From NCBI GenBank assembly GCA_903813345.2, contig CAIIXF020000002.1:35174109-35234108 (forward strand): DNA of 60,000 bases. Reading direction: 5' to 3'. This DNA is from Owenia fusiformis. Lineage: Eukaryota > Annelida > Polychaeta > Sabellida > Oweniidae. Both the position numbers and the translations under genes were made by a program. Positions 1-12,700 of the stretch are shown one piece after another. Position 1 is the stretch's first letter. Each line of letters begins with the position of its first letter. The notes beneath the pieces were generated by a model. The model saw nothing but the letters and a program-made list of their open reading frames with translations, was not told where the DNA came from and searched no databases.

Positions 1-650
1 AATTGTATTATGTAAGATTTTATCCCAGACAGACACAATAGAAATTGCACCACTGGAGGATGGTTATGGTAATAGCGTGGAATTGTATTTAAATCAAATA
101 TTATGCATATATATGAATAAAAATAAATTTGTTTCAAGTTTCCCATCTCTACTGGCCAATTTTTCCTTGTTTTAGTAGCCGTTGTACTGATATATTATCT
201 TAGTCAAAATAGGGAACGAACGAGTATAAGGGGTCTTCTAGCTTTGCACATTTTAGACCAGTCATAATTCGTAACTATTTCCAATATGTTTAACGTCTTG
301 GTAGTTACAAAATAACACGTATAAAATTCTAATAAAACGAACTTTTATATTTCGTGGCCTCATTTAATACTTATTTCGTTTGGAATGGCCTTAAACCCTG
401 GTCCGCGAAACAAACATTTAAATAAGGGATTGGCGCACCCGGGTCTGACTGTAATACTCCTGTTCATTGTCGTATGAATTATGAATGTAGTTTCGCACAC
501 TTTGTCAACGGAAGCAAACAGTGAACCCTGCTTTCCCAAACCCGGGTTTCCAGGATTCGCCTCGCATGCCTTCGACTCTTTCTCGGTTCATTTATTCCGA
601 TCACCGGGCGTGTAAACACCATTTGGCTTGTTTAGAGGCAATCAATAGAT
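1..650. other. Upstream flank of sulfotransferase gene
   Basis: No coding exon or repeat is recognised here. The stretch directly precedes the sulfotransferase start codon at 651, so it should hold that gene's promoter and 5' UTR. I cannot point to a convincing TATA box. Any upstream non-coding exon would not be visible to me. Confidence 0.4.
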
Positions 651-732
651 ATGGCAAATGAGGATCAAAATTATGCTAGATGGTTGAGAGAGAGTGAGAG
701 AGAAGATACACAGCTGGTTCCAGATTGTGAGG
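651..732 (+). CDS. Sulfotransferase exon 1
   Basis: Starts at ATG 651 and encodes 27 residues, rich in Arg and Glu, plus one base of codon 28. Donor GTATGT begins at 733. The single leftover G joins GT of exon 2 to make Gly28. Confidence 0.8.
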
Positions 733-3700
733 GTATGTACTGCTGAACACAAGGTAAACTTTTTTAAAAGTGTTTATTATAGTAAATGTAAAAAACACTT
801 TCGCATATGTTTAAAGCATAATAATGTTATATTATGAATAATAATTAGTTTCCAAATTGTTCAATATACTTGATAATATGGCTTGCCATTTTAAATCACC
901 ATGGCTAGAACAAATCTAACAGCATTAATCTTTGAATCGCTGTCAAATATGTTTAGTAAAATTCATGGTTCGATTTCTCTGTTGTTTGAAGACCAATCTT
1001 GTTTTGGTAAAACAAATTATTAAAGATGGCAGTAAATGCCTTCCATTGGTGTGCTTACGGTGTTGTTTAATGTTTTGAATTATGGGTAAAAAGTCTTGAA
1101 AAATACTTATGGGCTAGAAACTATGAATTAAAGATAAAAGTAAGTGTCACTCAGATGTCACCATCTTTACTTCAAAGGGGGTAAACATTTACCATAAAAG
1201 TAGAAATCAAAATATATACTTAACAGCAATAAGCATAGAGGTGTCTGGTCAGCATGGGTTACAGCCTATTTTTATGAGATATGACATGTTTATTTAGGTA
1301 ATACAATAAGGTTACATGATTTGGGTAATGGGGAATACTATCCAGGCTTCTCTAACATTAAAGCCAGGCTAGAGAGAATGAAGACATTTAAAGCAAGGGA
1401 GGATGACATTTGGATTAACAGTTTCACACGTTCCGGTGAGTTTAACACGGTGCAGTGAGTATTTGAATCAGCAGTGTTATACATTTTGGAATGGTGAGTA
1501 TTTGGATCAATAATTCAAACATAATGGGGAATATTTGGATCAACAGCTTCGCACATTCTGTTGAATATTTTGATATTTAGTTTTACAAGTTCTGTTAAGT
1601 ATTTGGATCAACAGTTTCACATTTTCTGGCGAATATTTCGATCAACAGTTTCACACGTTCTGGTATTTTAATCAATACCTGTAGTTTTACATTTTCTGGT
1701 GATTATTTGAATCAACAGTTTTATACATTGTGGTGAATATTTGGATCAAAAGTTTCACACGTTCTGGTGAGTATTTGAACAAACAGTTTCACACATTCTT
1801 GTGAATATTTGGATCAACGGTTTCTCAGATTCTGCCGAGTATGAATATTTTGATCAACAGTTGCATAAATCCTGTTTATTCTGTATAGCTACAGTATACA
1901 TGAATGTTGCATATCAATCTACAATTCCTCATATACATGTACGTTTATATTAGGAAATAACTGGCACCAGGAGATTGTCACTATGATATTACAGTCGTCT
2001 CCTAAGGCTACATCAGCAATGTTGAAGACCAACAACAGTTTTGAAACGTGGGACCTTGAACTGTTTGATGCCAAACCATCACCACGCACAATCAATGCAC
2101 ACCTCATTCACTCTAGAATACCTCCTGATGTATGGATGAAGAAATCAAAGATCATTTATATAATGAGGAATCCAAAAGATGTTGCTGTGTCAAACTATAA
2201 CTGCGTTTTAGATATAGACTTCATGTATGGATATACTGGAACTTTCAATGGATTCATCTCACTGTTTCTTGAGGGGAAAGGTAGGGAGACTATGTATATG
2301 CCATGGTTATATATACAATGGGCGATCCATATATTCTGATAAAAATGCTTTCATTTTGTGAAGTTTTCATATTTACCTCTCATTCTTTTCAGAATATAAC
2401 AGATTATTTATATACACATACAGTGCTAAAATATTATAGCTATTTGTTGAATAATTTTGAGATAAGGCTGCCATTGTAACCTGTATTAAGGAACAGCAGG
2501 TCAGTCAAATTAAATGGATGGCTTTTTTAAACCATTCCAAAGCATCATCATCATATATATTTTTTAGAAAAATGTTCGGTATTGTTGCTCTGTTGCAGCA
2601 GGCTATATTTCCCTTATTACCCGTAGGAATCCGTTCATATCACATGTTCTAGAGGAAGGTCTAAGATTTTTGGTGGTACCATGCATTTTTCTTAGTCTTG
2701 AAATTTGCAGAAACTATAAGCCCAAAATCAAACATCTCTGAAAATGGATAAAATGTGAACTTCAACATCTGCTGTTCTCCACCCCTTCAACAATCTTGGA
2801 ACTGTGGAACTTTTTAGCTTGAGTCTGAAAACCTTATGTTATCTGACTTTGTTAAGTTTTGAATCCCTCCTACCTTTGTTACTTGCAAAGTTATTGTGAT
2901 CCAAAGAAGTTTTCTCAGTTTCCAAAGACGAAAACACCTTCCAGTGAAATCGCAACATACATATGGTTAAGATCAACATATGGTCTTAAAATGTCAATAT
3001 CTTCATTAATCATGAGCCAGTTCTAATGAAATACGTACCGACTCAAAATACAAAGTATTAGATTTCCTATTGATTTTTGTAAGATATTTATATGAAGGGT
3101 TTCTTAGATTTTGGGTCACATAGGGCAACTTCGCCCCCCCCCCCTCTAACCGTGTGTGTATGTAACATGCCCCTAACTGTTGAATGGTTAAAACTGTTTC
3201 AAAATGGTCATTGGAAATGTGAAATGTGTTTCCTGCTCAAATAGTGTCCCATTTGGACATATGTGTCAGTGTCATATGGTAGGGTTTTGACTTCACTAAA
3301 AGATTTTTTAAGATCACCCAATGTGTTTCAATAATTTCCGTCAATCACATTAGTAAAAGTTTGCACAATATCTAATTTTAGGCATGCTTGTTTAAGTCTT
3401 GTAATTTCTTTAAAATCAAAGACTGAGAATAAATTATGGCATCGACGAAAACTTTAGACCTTTCTCTACAAGATGTGATAATATGAGCCAATTCATGCAT
3501 ATACAAAGGAAAATACAGCCTGCTGCAGTGGTTCACTTTTTGGACCACCCTGTACATAATACAACCACGAGAAAACAGTTTATCCATACCATCACAGTAT
3601 GCATGCTGTTAAGAATGTGTAATTTAGTTTGCATTAGCATGATTAATAAGATAAGTGGTAGGATGCAATTTATTTTTTCCCGCTAGATTTATTTGGATAT

Positions 3701-6700
3701 TTTCTTGAACCCCTCTGTCACAAAACGTAAGTAATGAAATAAATGCAAAATGAAGAGTCGATAAAAAGTGCGATTTACCTTTCAACAATAGCTAGTATAC
3801 CCATGGTGCATTAGTGTAAAATGGCCTGCTCGGAGTATTAAATCGAAGTATGGGCAAATGACAATTAATCTAACTGTGCATCAATGTCAGATTTATAATT
3901 GCATGTATTATTCCCGCGGCTAGCTTTTGCCCAAGGAGGTTCATTTTACAAAATTCCTTGGGGGTGAAAACTGAATGATTTTGAAAGATTTTTCGGTTGG
4001 GGTGTTGAGCCCCCCTCCCAGCTCCCTGGTAACAGACCTGTGTATATTGCTCATGAGATTCAATTCATGTGAAGATGAGTTTGATCTGCTCGAAATGGGT
4101 ACAGAAGAATCATTGAAAATCCATTATATATGTTAGTTATTTAACTGACCTGTCGACCCTTTATGTAGGTTACCATGCCAACCTTATCTCAAAATTATTT
4201 AGTTCTAGCTATGATATTTTAGCATTGTATGTGTATATACAAAATCTATCAGTTCTGGAAAAATGAGAGTGATTTATGTTTTTTATGTTTTCCATCGAAT
4301 GGGGAATAGACGTCATTGAGTGTATAATTGTGTATTCTTTGTGATTTTAGTTGGGCGAGGGTCTTGGTTTTCTCATGTTGGAGATTGGTGGAAAAAGGAA
4401 AAAGAAAATCCAAATGTTCTTTTCCTGACATACGAGCGGTCAAAAAGGGTATGTATATATCATTATTGACCTCTACAGAAGTTAACAGCTAGAATTGTAT
4501 CCTGCCACTGTAAACAGGACTGCAACAGAGGGATATACAGAGATAATCCTACACTAACAAAAAATGATATCCATTTGCAAAATAAATAACCGGAGGATAT
4601 CGCCACGATTACTCCGAATAACCAATATGCGGAGGATATTTTGACGATATACTCCGCTTGTTGATTTTATAGATTTTCATACATTTAGTGCAATAACTGT
4701 AGGATTATAAGAACACCCTATGATTTTTTCAGGATATCATTTAAATCTACTCGGTGATATGGATATCTGTGGTATCAATATTACGTCGTAGATAAAAATG
4801 ATATTCCTTAAAATCATATTTATAGGATTTCTTATAAATAAGAGTGGTCCAAAATTGCAACGAAACACAAAATTTTGAATGCAGTGTTGCTACTCTGGAT
4901 TCTAGTTACATATGGCCTAAAGAGTTCACATACCATTTTTTTGCCCTAGCCCCTTGGAAAATGTACCCACGCTCATACCGAAAGGTCCATGTGCAGTATG
5001 GCAAGTGATTTTAGACAGTCATATCTTTGACCATGAGTACTTTCTGGGCATAAATACAGTGGGTTTTATTAAGACAATATGTTTTCTTTCAAGTGAAATA
5101 CCCATGATGATGAAAATATCAGTCGCACAATTCAAAAAGTTATGAATAGGGACCCCATGTCAACAATTTTATCAAAATGTTGAACCTATTTACTCAAAAG
5201 AAGATCTTCTTTTCCTAATTTTTATTGCATGAAAAGATTATTGAACAAGGGGTCTAAAACTTCTAAAAAAATGGTATTGAAAGTTTATATGATATTGAAG
5301 CTTCGAGCTTTGTTGTTTAAATAGCTCTGTGGGTTCTTCATAAAATAATATGGATTGGTCTTGTAATGTAAAAAAGACAAGATTAACACAGAATTAATAT
5401 ACTCATAAAACTATACTTTATTCCAAGTAAAAGACTAAACATGTACAATTACACTCTTCAGTGTAAAATAAAACTGTTCAAAGATAAAGAAAGAATGAAA
5501 ATGAGATTAATAAGATGAAAATAAATGATGTGTGATGTTCCCCCCGATCTAACTCTCTACTGAATGAAGCCCAAAATTTCTCTTAAATACCCCCAAGTTA
5601 TAGGAAATGAAAGGCAATCCCTTACCCTACAAAACCTATAAGAAACCCATTGAAAGATGGCAGCACAATACGGTAAATCAACATGAAAAATGCTATACAA
5701 CCCCCACCCAAATAAAATGACAATTCTCCTGACATTGTACGTACTAAAAAAACTGAAAATACGCAAAATCTAAATAAATGTATATGATATTTTAACAATG
5801 TCCTATATGAATGTTTACTAACACAGTGCCGCATACATAGTTCGTGTATAATCCATATCCATATCCAATATCCATATGAAATATCCACGCAGAGTTCGTG
5901 CAAATATCCTTGCTTCATACGTAGTTCCTGTTGATAAACGTCGTTATAATAAACCATAATAAGTTCCGATTTTATAATCCGCGTATCTAGTCCTGGATCC
6001 AATGCGATGCTGTAATACGTGCATCTAGTCCACGATGTAATATTTTCGAATCCAAAATATGCACCGTCTTAGTAGTCGAAATAATATCCATAATCCGTAT
6101 ATCACATGCACGTCCGCATCGTGTCCATTATCGAATATGTCCGTATCCTCGCTGAAGAATCCATAATAAAATATCCATTTCCTTGTAGCAGTGTTCATAA
6201 TAAACGTTTTCGTTGGAGAAAAGAATTGTTCATAATAACAGGAGATCGTACATCTTCAGCTCCTTCATCAGTTGTCGAAATCCTCTGTGGCTCCACTCCA
6301 TCCGAAATCCGCGTCGTCTGCATCTCCATAAGACATAGGCATCGCCTTCACAGGTCATCTTCATCGCTTCTTCACGGTTAAGTGGTCGTCATCTACTTCA
6401 GGTCGTCATAGGAAATCGCTTACTGGGATCCCGGGCAATTAATTTTTTAATTCTCAAAAAGTTCTCCAAAAGTGTCTTTAAGAAACATTTTTTATTAACA
6501 TGTCTTTAACTTGCTTTTCTATGTGACATAAACAAGTCTTCTTCGTGTTCTAAATTCTTCATGAATTTAATTTTCTTCAAGACATCAATTTCTCTTCATT
6601 GACAAGTAACTAGTCTTTCTATCTCTTCAACATACAAACTTTTCACTTGACTTGTCTTTCATGACTGAGCGTTTTTCAACTCTTCAACTCTTCTAGCAAC

Positions 6701-9700
6701 TCTTCAACTTCAACTCTTCATGAAATTATTTACATTTTCTCTCTATTCTTCAAAATGATCTCTGATTGTTACTTGTGAAACTTGTCTTTATCTTTAAAAT
6801 GCACTGAGTGGTTAGTCTAGATCTTTTAAAATAAAAGAAGCAAATTGCTTACGAACAGTAAGAAAGAATATAAATATGGCTTAACATGTTTTCCATAATA
6901 GGCAGGACAAATTCCAAAAAGTAATAACACAATTATACATATCTAACGATTTAACATTAACATCAATAATGCAACATGGGTTTCAGACTCTGCCAAGATT
7001 ACTAAAACCTTTTCATCAGGTCGCCCCCTCTTGCTAGGACTTTGTTTCCGAAAGTAAATCAGTAACACCTCAGTGCACAATAGCATTTTACTTTGGATTT
7101 TCCAAAGAATTCTATATTTTCATACTTAGCGCTATGTATTGCACAAATACAAACAAATTGCTATATTCAAATATAAATGACTAATCTCTCATGTATTCAT
7201 TTCACTAAACCTGATGATTGATGGCTGTCATAACAAAATCTCGTTGTAGGATCCACAGTTTGTACTTTCTTACAAAACTGAGAAAACCACTTGCCTGGGC
7301 TTCAATTCAATTCTCTATTGAACCCTAAATTTGACAATTTATGATCGTCATCATAACATTATCCAGTTGCCGCTCGGGAAATAACCATTTATTTCGAGCA
7401 TGTACATGGCAAAATCTCATATAACAATAGTGTGGAATAAAACAATAAAATGCAAAATCAGAAACTTAAAGACAAGATATCCCAAAGATAATATAATCCC
7501 GTCCAGCAGGAATATGTTTCTTGATAGACTAAAATCATCATAATCTTATGATGCAATTTCCACAATACACAAACAGAAAAACATGCGATATACTTTTATG
7601 CTTTTCGCATCCTTAAAAGATACAACTTGCTCACTGTAAGTAATATTTAAAATTATTAGCCATTTGATTCCTCTTTAAGTTAATAGCAAAATCATTTTAA
7701 ATTTAGATTCTAGAAGTCCGAGTTCAAAAACAAAACTGCACCAATTCTGTCTAATACCGTATGAGTCCAACTAATGTTACTGAGTGTTAGTGCACGTGGG
7801 CTAACTGATACCTATGATTCAACTTAGATGCGATATCCAAGGATAAATATCAGTCATTCTACCCCACTGCTTTACATATGGATCATTTGTTACCTATGAT
7901 TCAACTTAGATGCAATATCCAAGAATAAGTAACAACCACACAACCTCATCTAAAACAACATTGAACTCTTCTTCTAGCTAACTTATCAACTTAGATGCAA
8001 TATCCAAGAACACATGACAAGAAGCCTAGTTCAAATCTCATAACTTAACAACAATGAATTCTCTTCGTCTAGCTAACTTATCAACTTAGATGCAATATCC
8101 AAGAACGCATGACAAGAAACCGACTTCACTTTTCATCATTTAAGTACCATATAACTGCCAGGCCTTACTACACGAATGGAATATGAAATTCCATCATAAT
8201 TTCGCATTACAAACTACCCCCTCCATTTTCATGGAATTTCATATCTCTTAATAAAACCAGATAAAACGATCCCTATGTGTATTTTCGACAAGCACACGTT
8301 TAATTACTGTAAAACATCTTCAGAAATCTCATTTTAAAAGTTACTCTTCAGTCTTTTTTAATTTGTTATTTGTTTACTTCTAATTTTTTAATTCTAATTG
8401 TTTACTCTTTATTGCCCGGGTCACCACATATTACAAAAATGACAAATCTCATTTATCCATTCAGCGACACAAAACAAACATCATTCTTGCCAAATACGGA
8501 TGTTTGACTCTTTCTATGCATAATTAATAAAAAAAATGTTCATCAATACTACAAAATGGTCCTGTTTTCATACTTGAAAGGCTTTACCTCCCCTTAACAA
8601 TTTCTTTTGCAAGTCATGTTTTCATCCACTAGCCATTAAAATATGCCTATATGCAATTCCATTGAGAGTTTGAAATAAAAGATCTTTTAAGGTATGCATT
8701 GATGACTTTTACTTAACTCTGTATTATGTACTGTAAACAATGCCCATGCAGCACACATTTAACTAACTTACTACTAACCGACTATCTACCTAACTACCTA
8801 ACTAACCAACTAGCTAACTAAATATGTTCCCTTTATATTTACTTATACCAGAGACATATAAAATGTTTTATAGGTCTCTGCTTATACACACTATATACAT
8901 TCTTTGATTAAACAATCAATTAATCCCATCCATATCTTGTAGGCGCTCTTCTATTTCTTGCATTTCAATATTGAAGCAAGACTACGCCTTAATAAACCAT
9001 CCGACGATTTTTTTTCTTCATTTTGATTTTCAGGTGAAACCGTGATTTTGCCATCTGTGTCTTTCTCGTCATGGAGACTTACATTTTTATCTGACCAAAT
9101 CAAATCAAAGTTTTCATTATTTTCGTCTTTCTCATCTTCATTTTCCCCGACGGCACCTAACACGACAGAACACCCATTTTCACATTGATCCTTCCCCTCC
9201 ATATTCACAAGGTATCAACTTCTATTTAATGAATGAGCTATAATCTATACGTAATATCAAAACACAAACAGAATCAAGTACGCTTTTATCATCAATACAG
9301 GGATTTTTACAAAATACAAAGACCAAAAACTAGATCTCGAACATTCAAATAAAATACTTCTCAATTCATAATTTCGTCTTACACCAATTCGGGACAATCC
9401 TAACACTATAGCCACAGCCAAACAAATAGATACGCGCTCGATTTTGCCAATTTTAAAGCAATGCGTCTTAGCATGCATAAATAAAGGATAGAAAGAAAGT
9501 AAAAGAAAGTGTTTTTGAAGTAACTAAAACAGGAGCCTGTTACATGAGCTTCTTGTTGATAGCAAATACAGAAATTAGTACAACGCTGAAATGCAAGCGT
9601 TTTCGTATTTCAATTTTAAAAGTAACTACAACGGGAGCCCGTCTTCATTACTAAATGATGATTCCCTTAACAATAGCACGTGTAAACATCAAACTCTTTG

Positions 9701-12700
9701 TCTTCTCTTTGTTCACAAGATCAAGGTTAAGTTACGCATAAATTAACTGAGCGTACACAAACGCAAGATCATTATCAGTCTTTTAAGTGAAGATCGTCAA
9801 CTTAAATGCATGCATAAACAAACATTGTGCATAAAGACAAAGTTAATACTTAATAGTACAGTGAAGACAAATACTCTTCATTCAAAGTAAACTGAATATG
9901 AAGACAAAATCCTTAAGAAAGAGTTGAAGAGAACTAATCTTCACTCTTCAGTACAGAATGAACCTAACTTAAAAGAGAGAAACGAAGAGAACTAATCTCC
10001 GCTCTTTTGTAAGAGTAAAGCTAAATTGAAGATGCGAAGAGAACTAATCTCCACTCTTCAGTAAAAGTTAATCAAATTTAAAGATGTGAAGAGAACTAAT
10101 CTCCACCCTTTAATGAAAATAAAGACACTAAAACTGCGAAAAGAATCTCTTTACAAGACAAAGACCAATCCCACCGCTGCCACCAATGAAGCTTCGAGCT
10201 TTGTTGTTTAAATAGCTCTGTGGGTTCTTCATAAAATATTCAAACATGACCGTGCTCTAATTGAATTTCTCAACCAATCAGAATGCAGCATAGCCAATAT
10301 AGAACGTTCTCTAATTCTCCATAGATGCACGACCGTGCTCTATCCAATCATCCGGGAATCTACGTATTGTATTTGCATTGTGACGTCACACCTGGGAATG
10401 GCGAAAATAACAGCGAGCTCGAGTTTGGTGTATCTCATGTAGCTCCAATCCCCAATTCTCTGAACAATGTTTTCATTTTTTATATGTTTGAATCGGAATA
10501 AATAATGATAGGCCATTCAATATGGTGAAATTCAGCACTCGTTGGACAGAATGTCAGTACAAATGCACTCACCTTCGGTTCGTGCTTTGTACGACATTCT
10601 GTCCAACTCGTGCTGAATTTCACCATATTGAATGGCCTATCATTATTTATTCCTTAAACATTGTATTTGTGGCCAGGAAGTACACATTGTGAAAGATATT
10701 TTTAATAGGCATTTATTCTGGCTTCTTGACGTTTATTCAGTACAAACTAATTGGATTCCAGTTGAATATGGTGAAGATGTATTGAGCATAAATATTATTT
10801 TGACCCAGCCCTTTAGAAATGTACAAAATATACACACGCTCTCTTCAGAATGTACGTGCTTTACATATTTTTAAGACAACAAAGCAATATAAAGACCTCA
10901 CTTATCTCAACGAACCTGATAGCGACTAATCACTACATATACTTGTCCTAAGCCACTCGGAAGCATAGATTGATGATATAGTCTACGCCCCTTTCAACAT
11001 TTCAGCAATACAATGTGTATTTTCAAATTCAGTATCACACGATGAGATCAAAAGTATCAATATCAACTACCTTGGCCATCCTATGTTATCAGTATAAATA
11101 AAATCCACGATTTTGATTTTCACGAAAAACGCAGAAAGTAAATTTTAAGGAGACCATGGTACATTTCCTGGAGAGCTGGGGCAAAACGATATTTATAAAC
11201 ATCCTGTTTAGATCATGTTCAATTAGAACCAACCGGTTTAGCCGCCCTGAACTTGCATCAGTGAGACAGAATAAATAAGCTTTTTAAAATGATAAATAGT
11301 GAAAAACATGAAAAACACGTAAATTCAAAGATAGCGTGGCTTCATTTCATAGGGGTTTGGGGCTAAACAATAGGGAGTTTAAGCTTGTAATGTTTTTCAC
11401 AACCTAAACGAGAACGGAAAAGATTTAAGCGATGCATTTGCATGGGCGATTGGTCATACATATTGGTTGGCGTTTCAATATTTATGCAAGCTTAGACTCT
11501 AATGTTTATTTACATCCTTTTTTAAACCATATTCAACTAGAATCCATATTTTCAGTCCCGAAAAATCTTCAATGAGTCTAAATAAATAAGTTTATACGAA
11601 AAATACGTAAATTTCAAACTTTTTAGGCTATATCTAACTAGAATCCAGCGTAGCAACACTCTACTCAAAACTTTGCGTTGAAAAATACCAGTTACTGTTC
11701 ATTCATCAGTTTATCTGTTTAAAAATAGACAATTAAATAAAGTCTGAAATCTGGAGACTTAAATTGAACTTTGTTCAATTTACCAATTTAGTTATTTCTA
11801 TTTTAGGATTTAGAGAGTACTGTGAGAAGAATCAGTGAATTTCTAGGCAGAGATTTAACAGCTGATGTCATACAAAGTATTGTAGACCAATGTTGTTTCA
11901 ATGTGATGAAAGAACATAAAGGATCAGTTGCTAAAGACATTATGCGAGAAGGCGCTCATGGCTTTTACAGAAAAGGTGATAGAGAGGTTAAGATTAAGGT
12001 TCAGTTCCATCTGAAAGAAATTGTATCGCTTCATAATTTTGAGTCCCATGTCATTTTTAACAGAAATTATACCATTTTGCTTTAGTATTTACACGATATG
12101 ACATAATACATGACTTGGTATTTACAGGATATGACATAATACATGACTTAGTATTTACATAATATGACTTAGTATTTACATAATATGACTTAGTGTTTGC
12201 ATAATTTGACATATGACTTAGTATTTACATAATATGACTCAGTGTTTACATAATATGACTTAGTGTTTACATAATATGACTTAGTGTTTACATAATATGA
12301 CTTAGTGTTTACATAATTTGATTTAGTATTTACATAATATGACTTAGTGTTTACATAATATGACTTAGTGTTTACATAATTTGACTTAGTATTTACATAA
12401 TATGACTTAGTGTTTACATAATTTGACTTAGTATTTACATAATATGACTTAGTATTTACATAATATGACTTAGTGTTTACATAATATGACTTAGTGTTTA
12501 CATAATTTGACTTAGTGTTTACATAATATGACTTAGTATTTACATAATATGACTTAGTGTTTACATAATATGACTTAGTGTTTACATAATATGACTTAGT
12601 GTTTACATAATATGACTTAGTGTTTACATAATTTGACGTAGTATTTACATAATATGACTTAGTATTTACATAATATGACTTAGTATTTACATAATATGAC

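Larger units (their letters stand above)
5297..10239 (-). mobile_element. 4.9-kb element with about 50-bp terminal direct repeats and PBS-like site
   Basis: Near-identical direct repeats start with TGAAGCTTCGAGCTTTGTTG at both ends (about 5297-5347 and 10188-10239). On the minus strand the right-hand copy is followed at once by TTGGTGGCAGCGGTGGGA. This is the same primer-site-like motif that follows the 5' LTR of the 38-45 kb retrotransposon, with one substitution. I infer a non-autonomous minus-strand LTR-type element. It has no recognisable gag or pol and contains internal repeat arrays. Terminal repeats this short are unusual for LTRs, so a truncated right LTR or another element class is possible. 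It sits in sulfotransferase intron 4. Confidence 0.45.

Noticed and set aside
2281-2339. Read-through extension of sulfotransferase exon 3
   Set aside because: The extra residues lose family similarity, while splicing at 2281 to 4351 restores the conserved KVxxGSWFxHV motif.
3534-3553. Complete mariner element in sulfotransferase intron 3
   Set aside because: Only one end-like sequence is present; no opposite end or transposase remnant was found nearby.
5557-6002. Overlapping minus-strand frames of 69 and 126 codons
   Set aside because: Hydrophobic, low-complexity translation of short repeats. No start context, homology or matching frame conservation.
6428-8420. Nested element with CCCGGGCAAT inverted ends
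   Set aside because: CCCGGGCAAT and ATTGCCCGGG face each other, but the match is short, with no target duplication and no extension of the arms.
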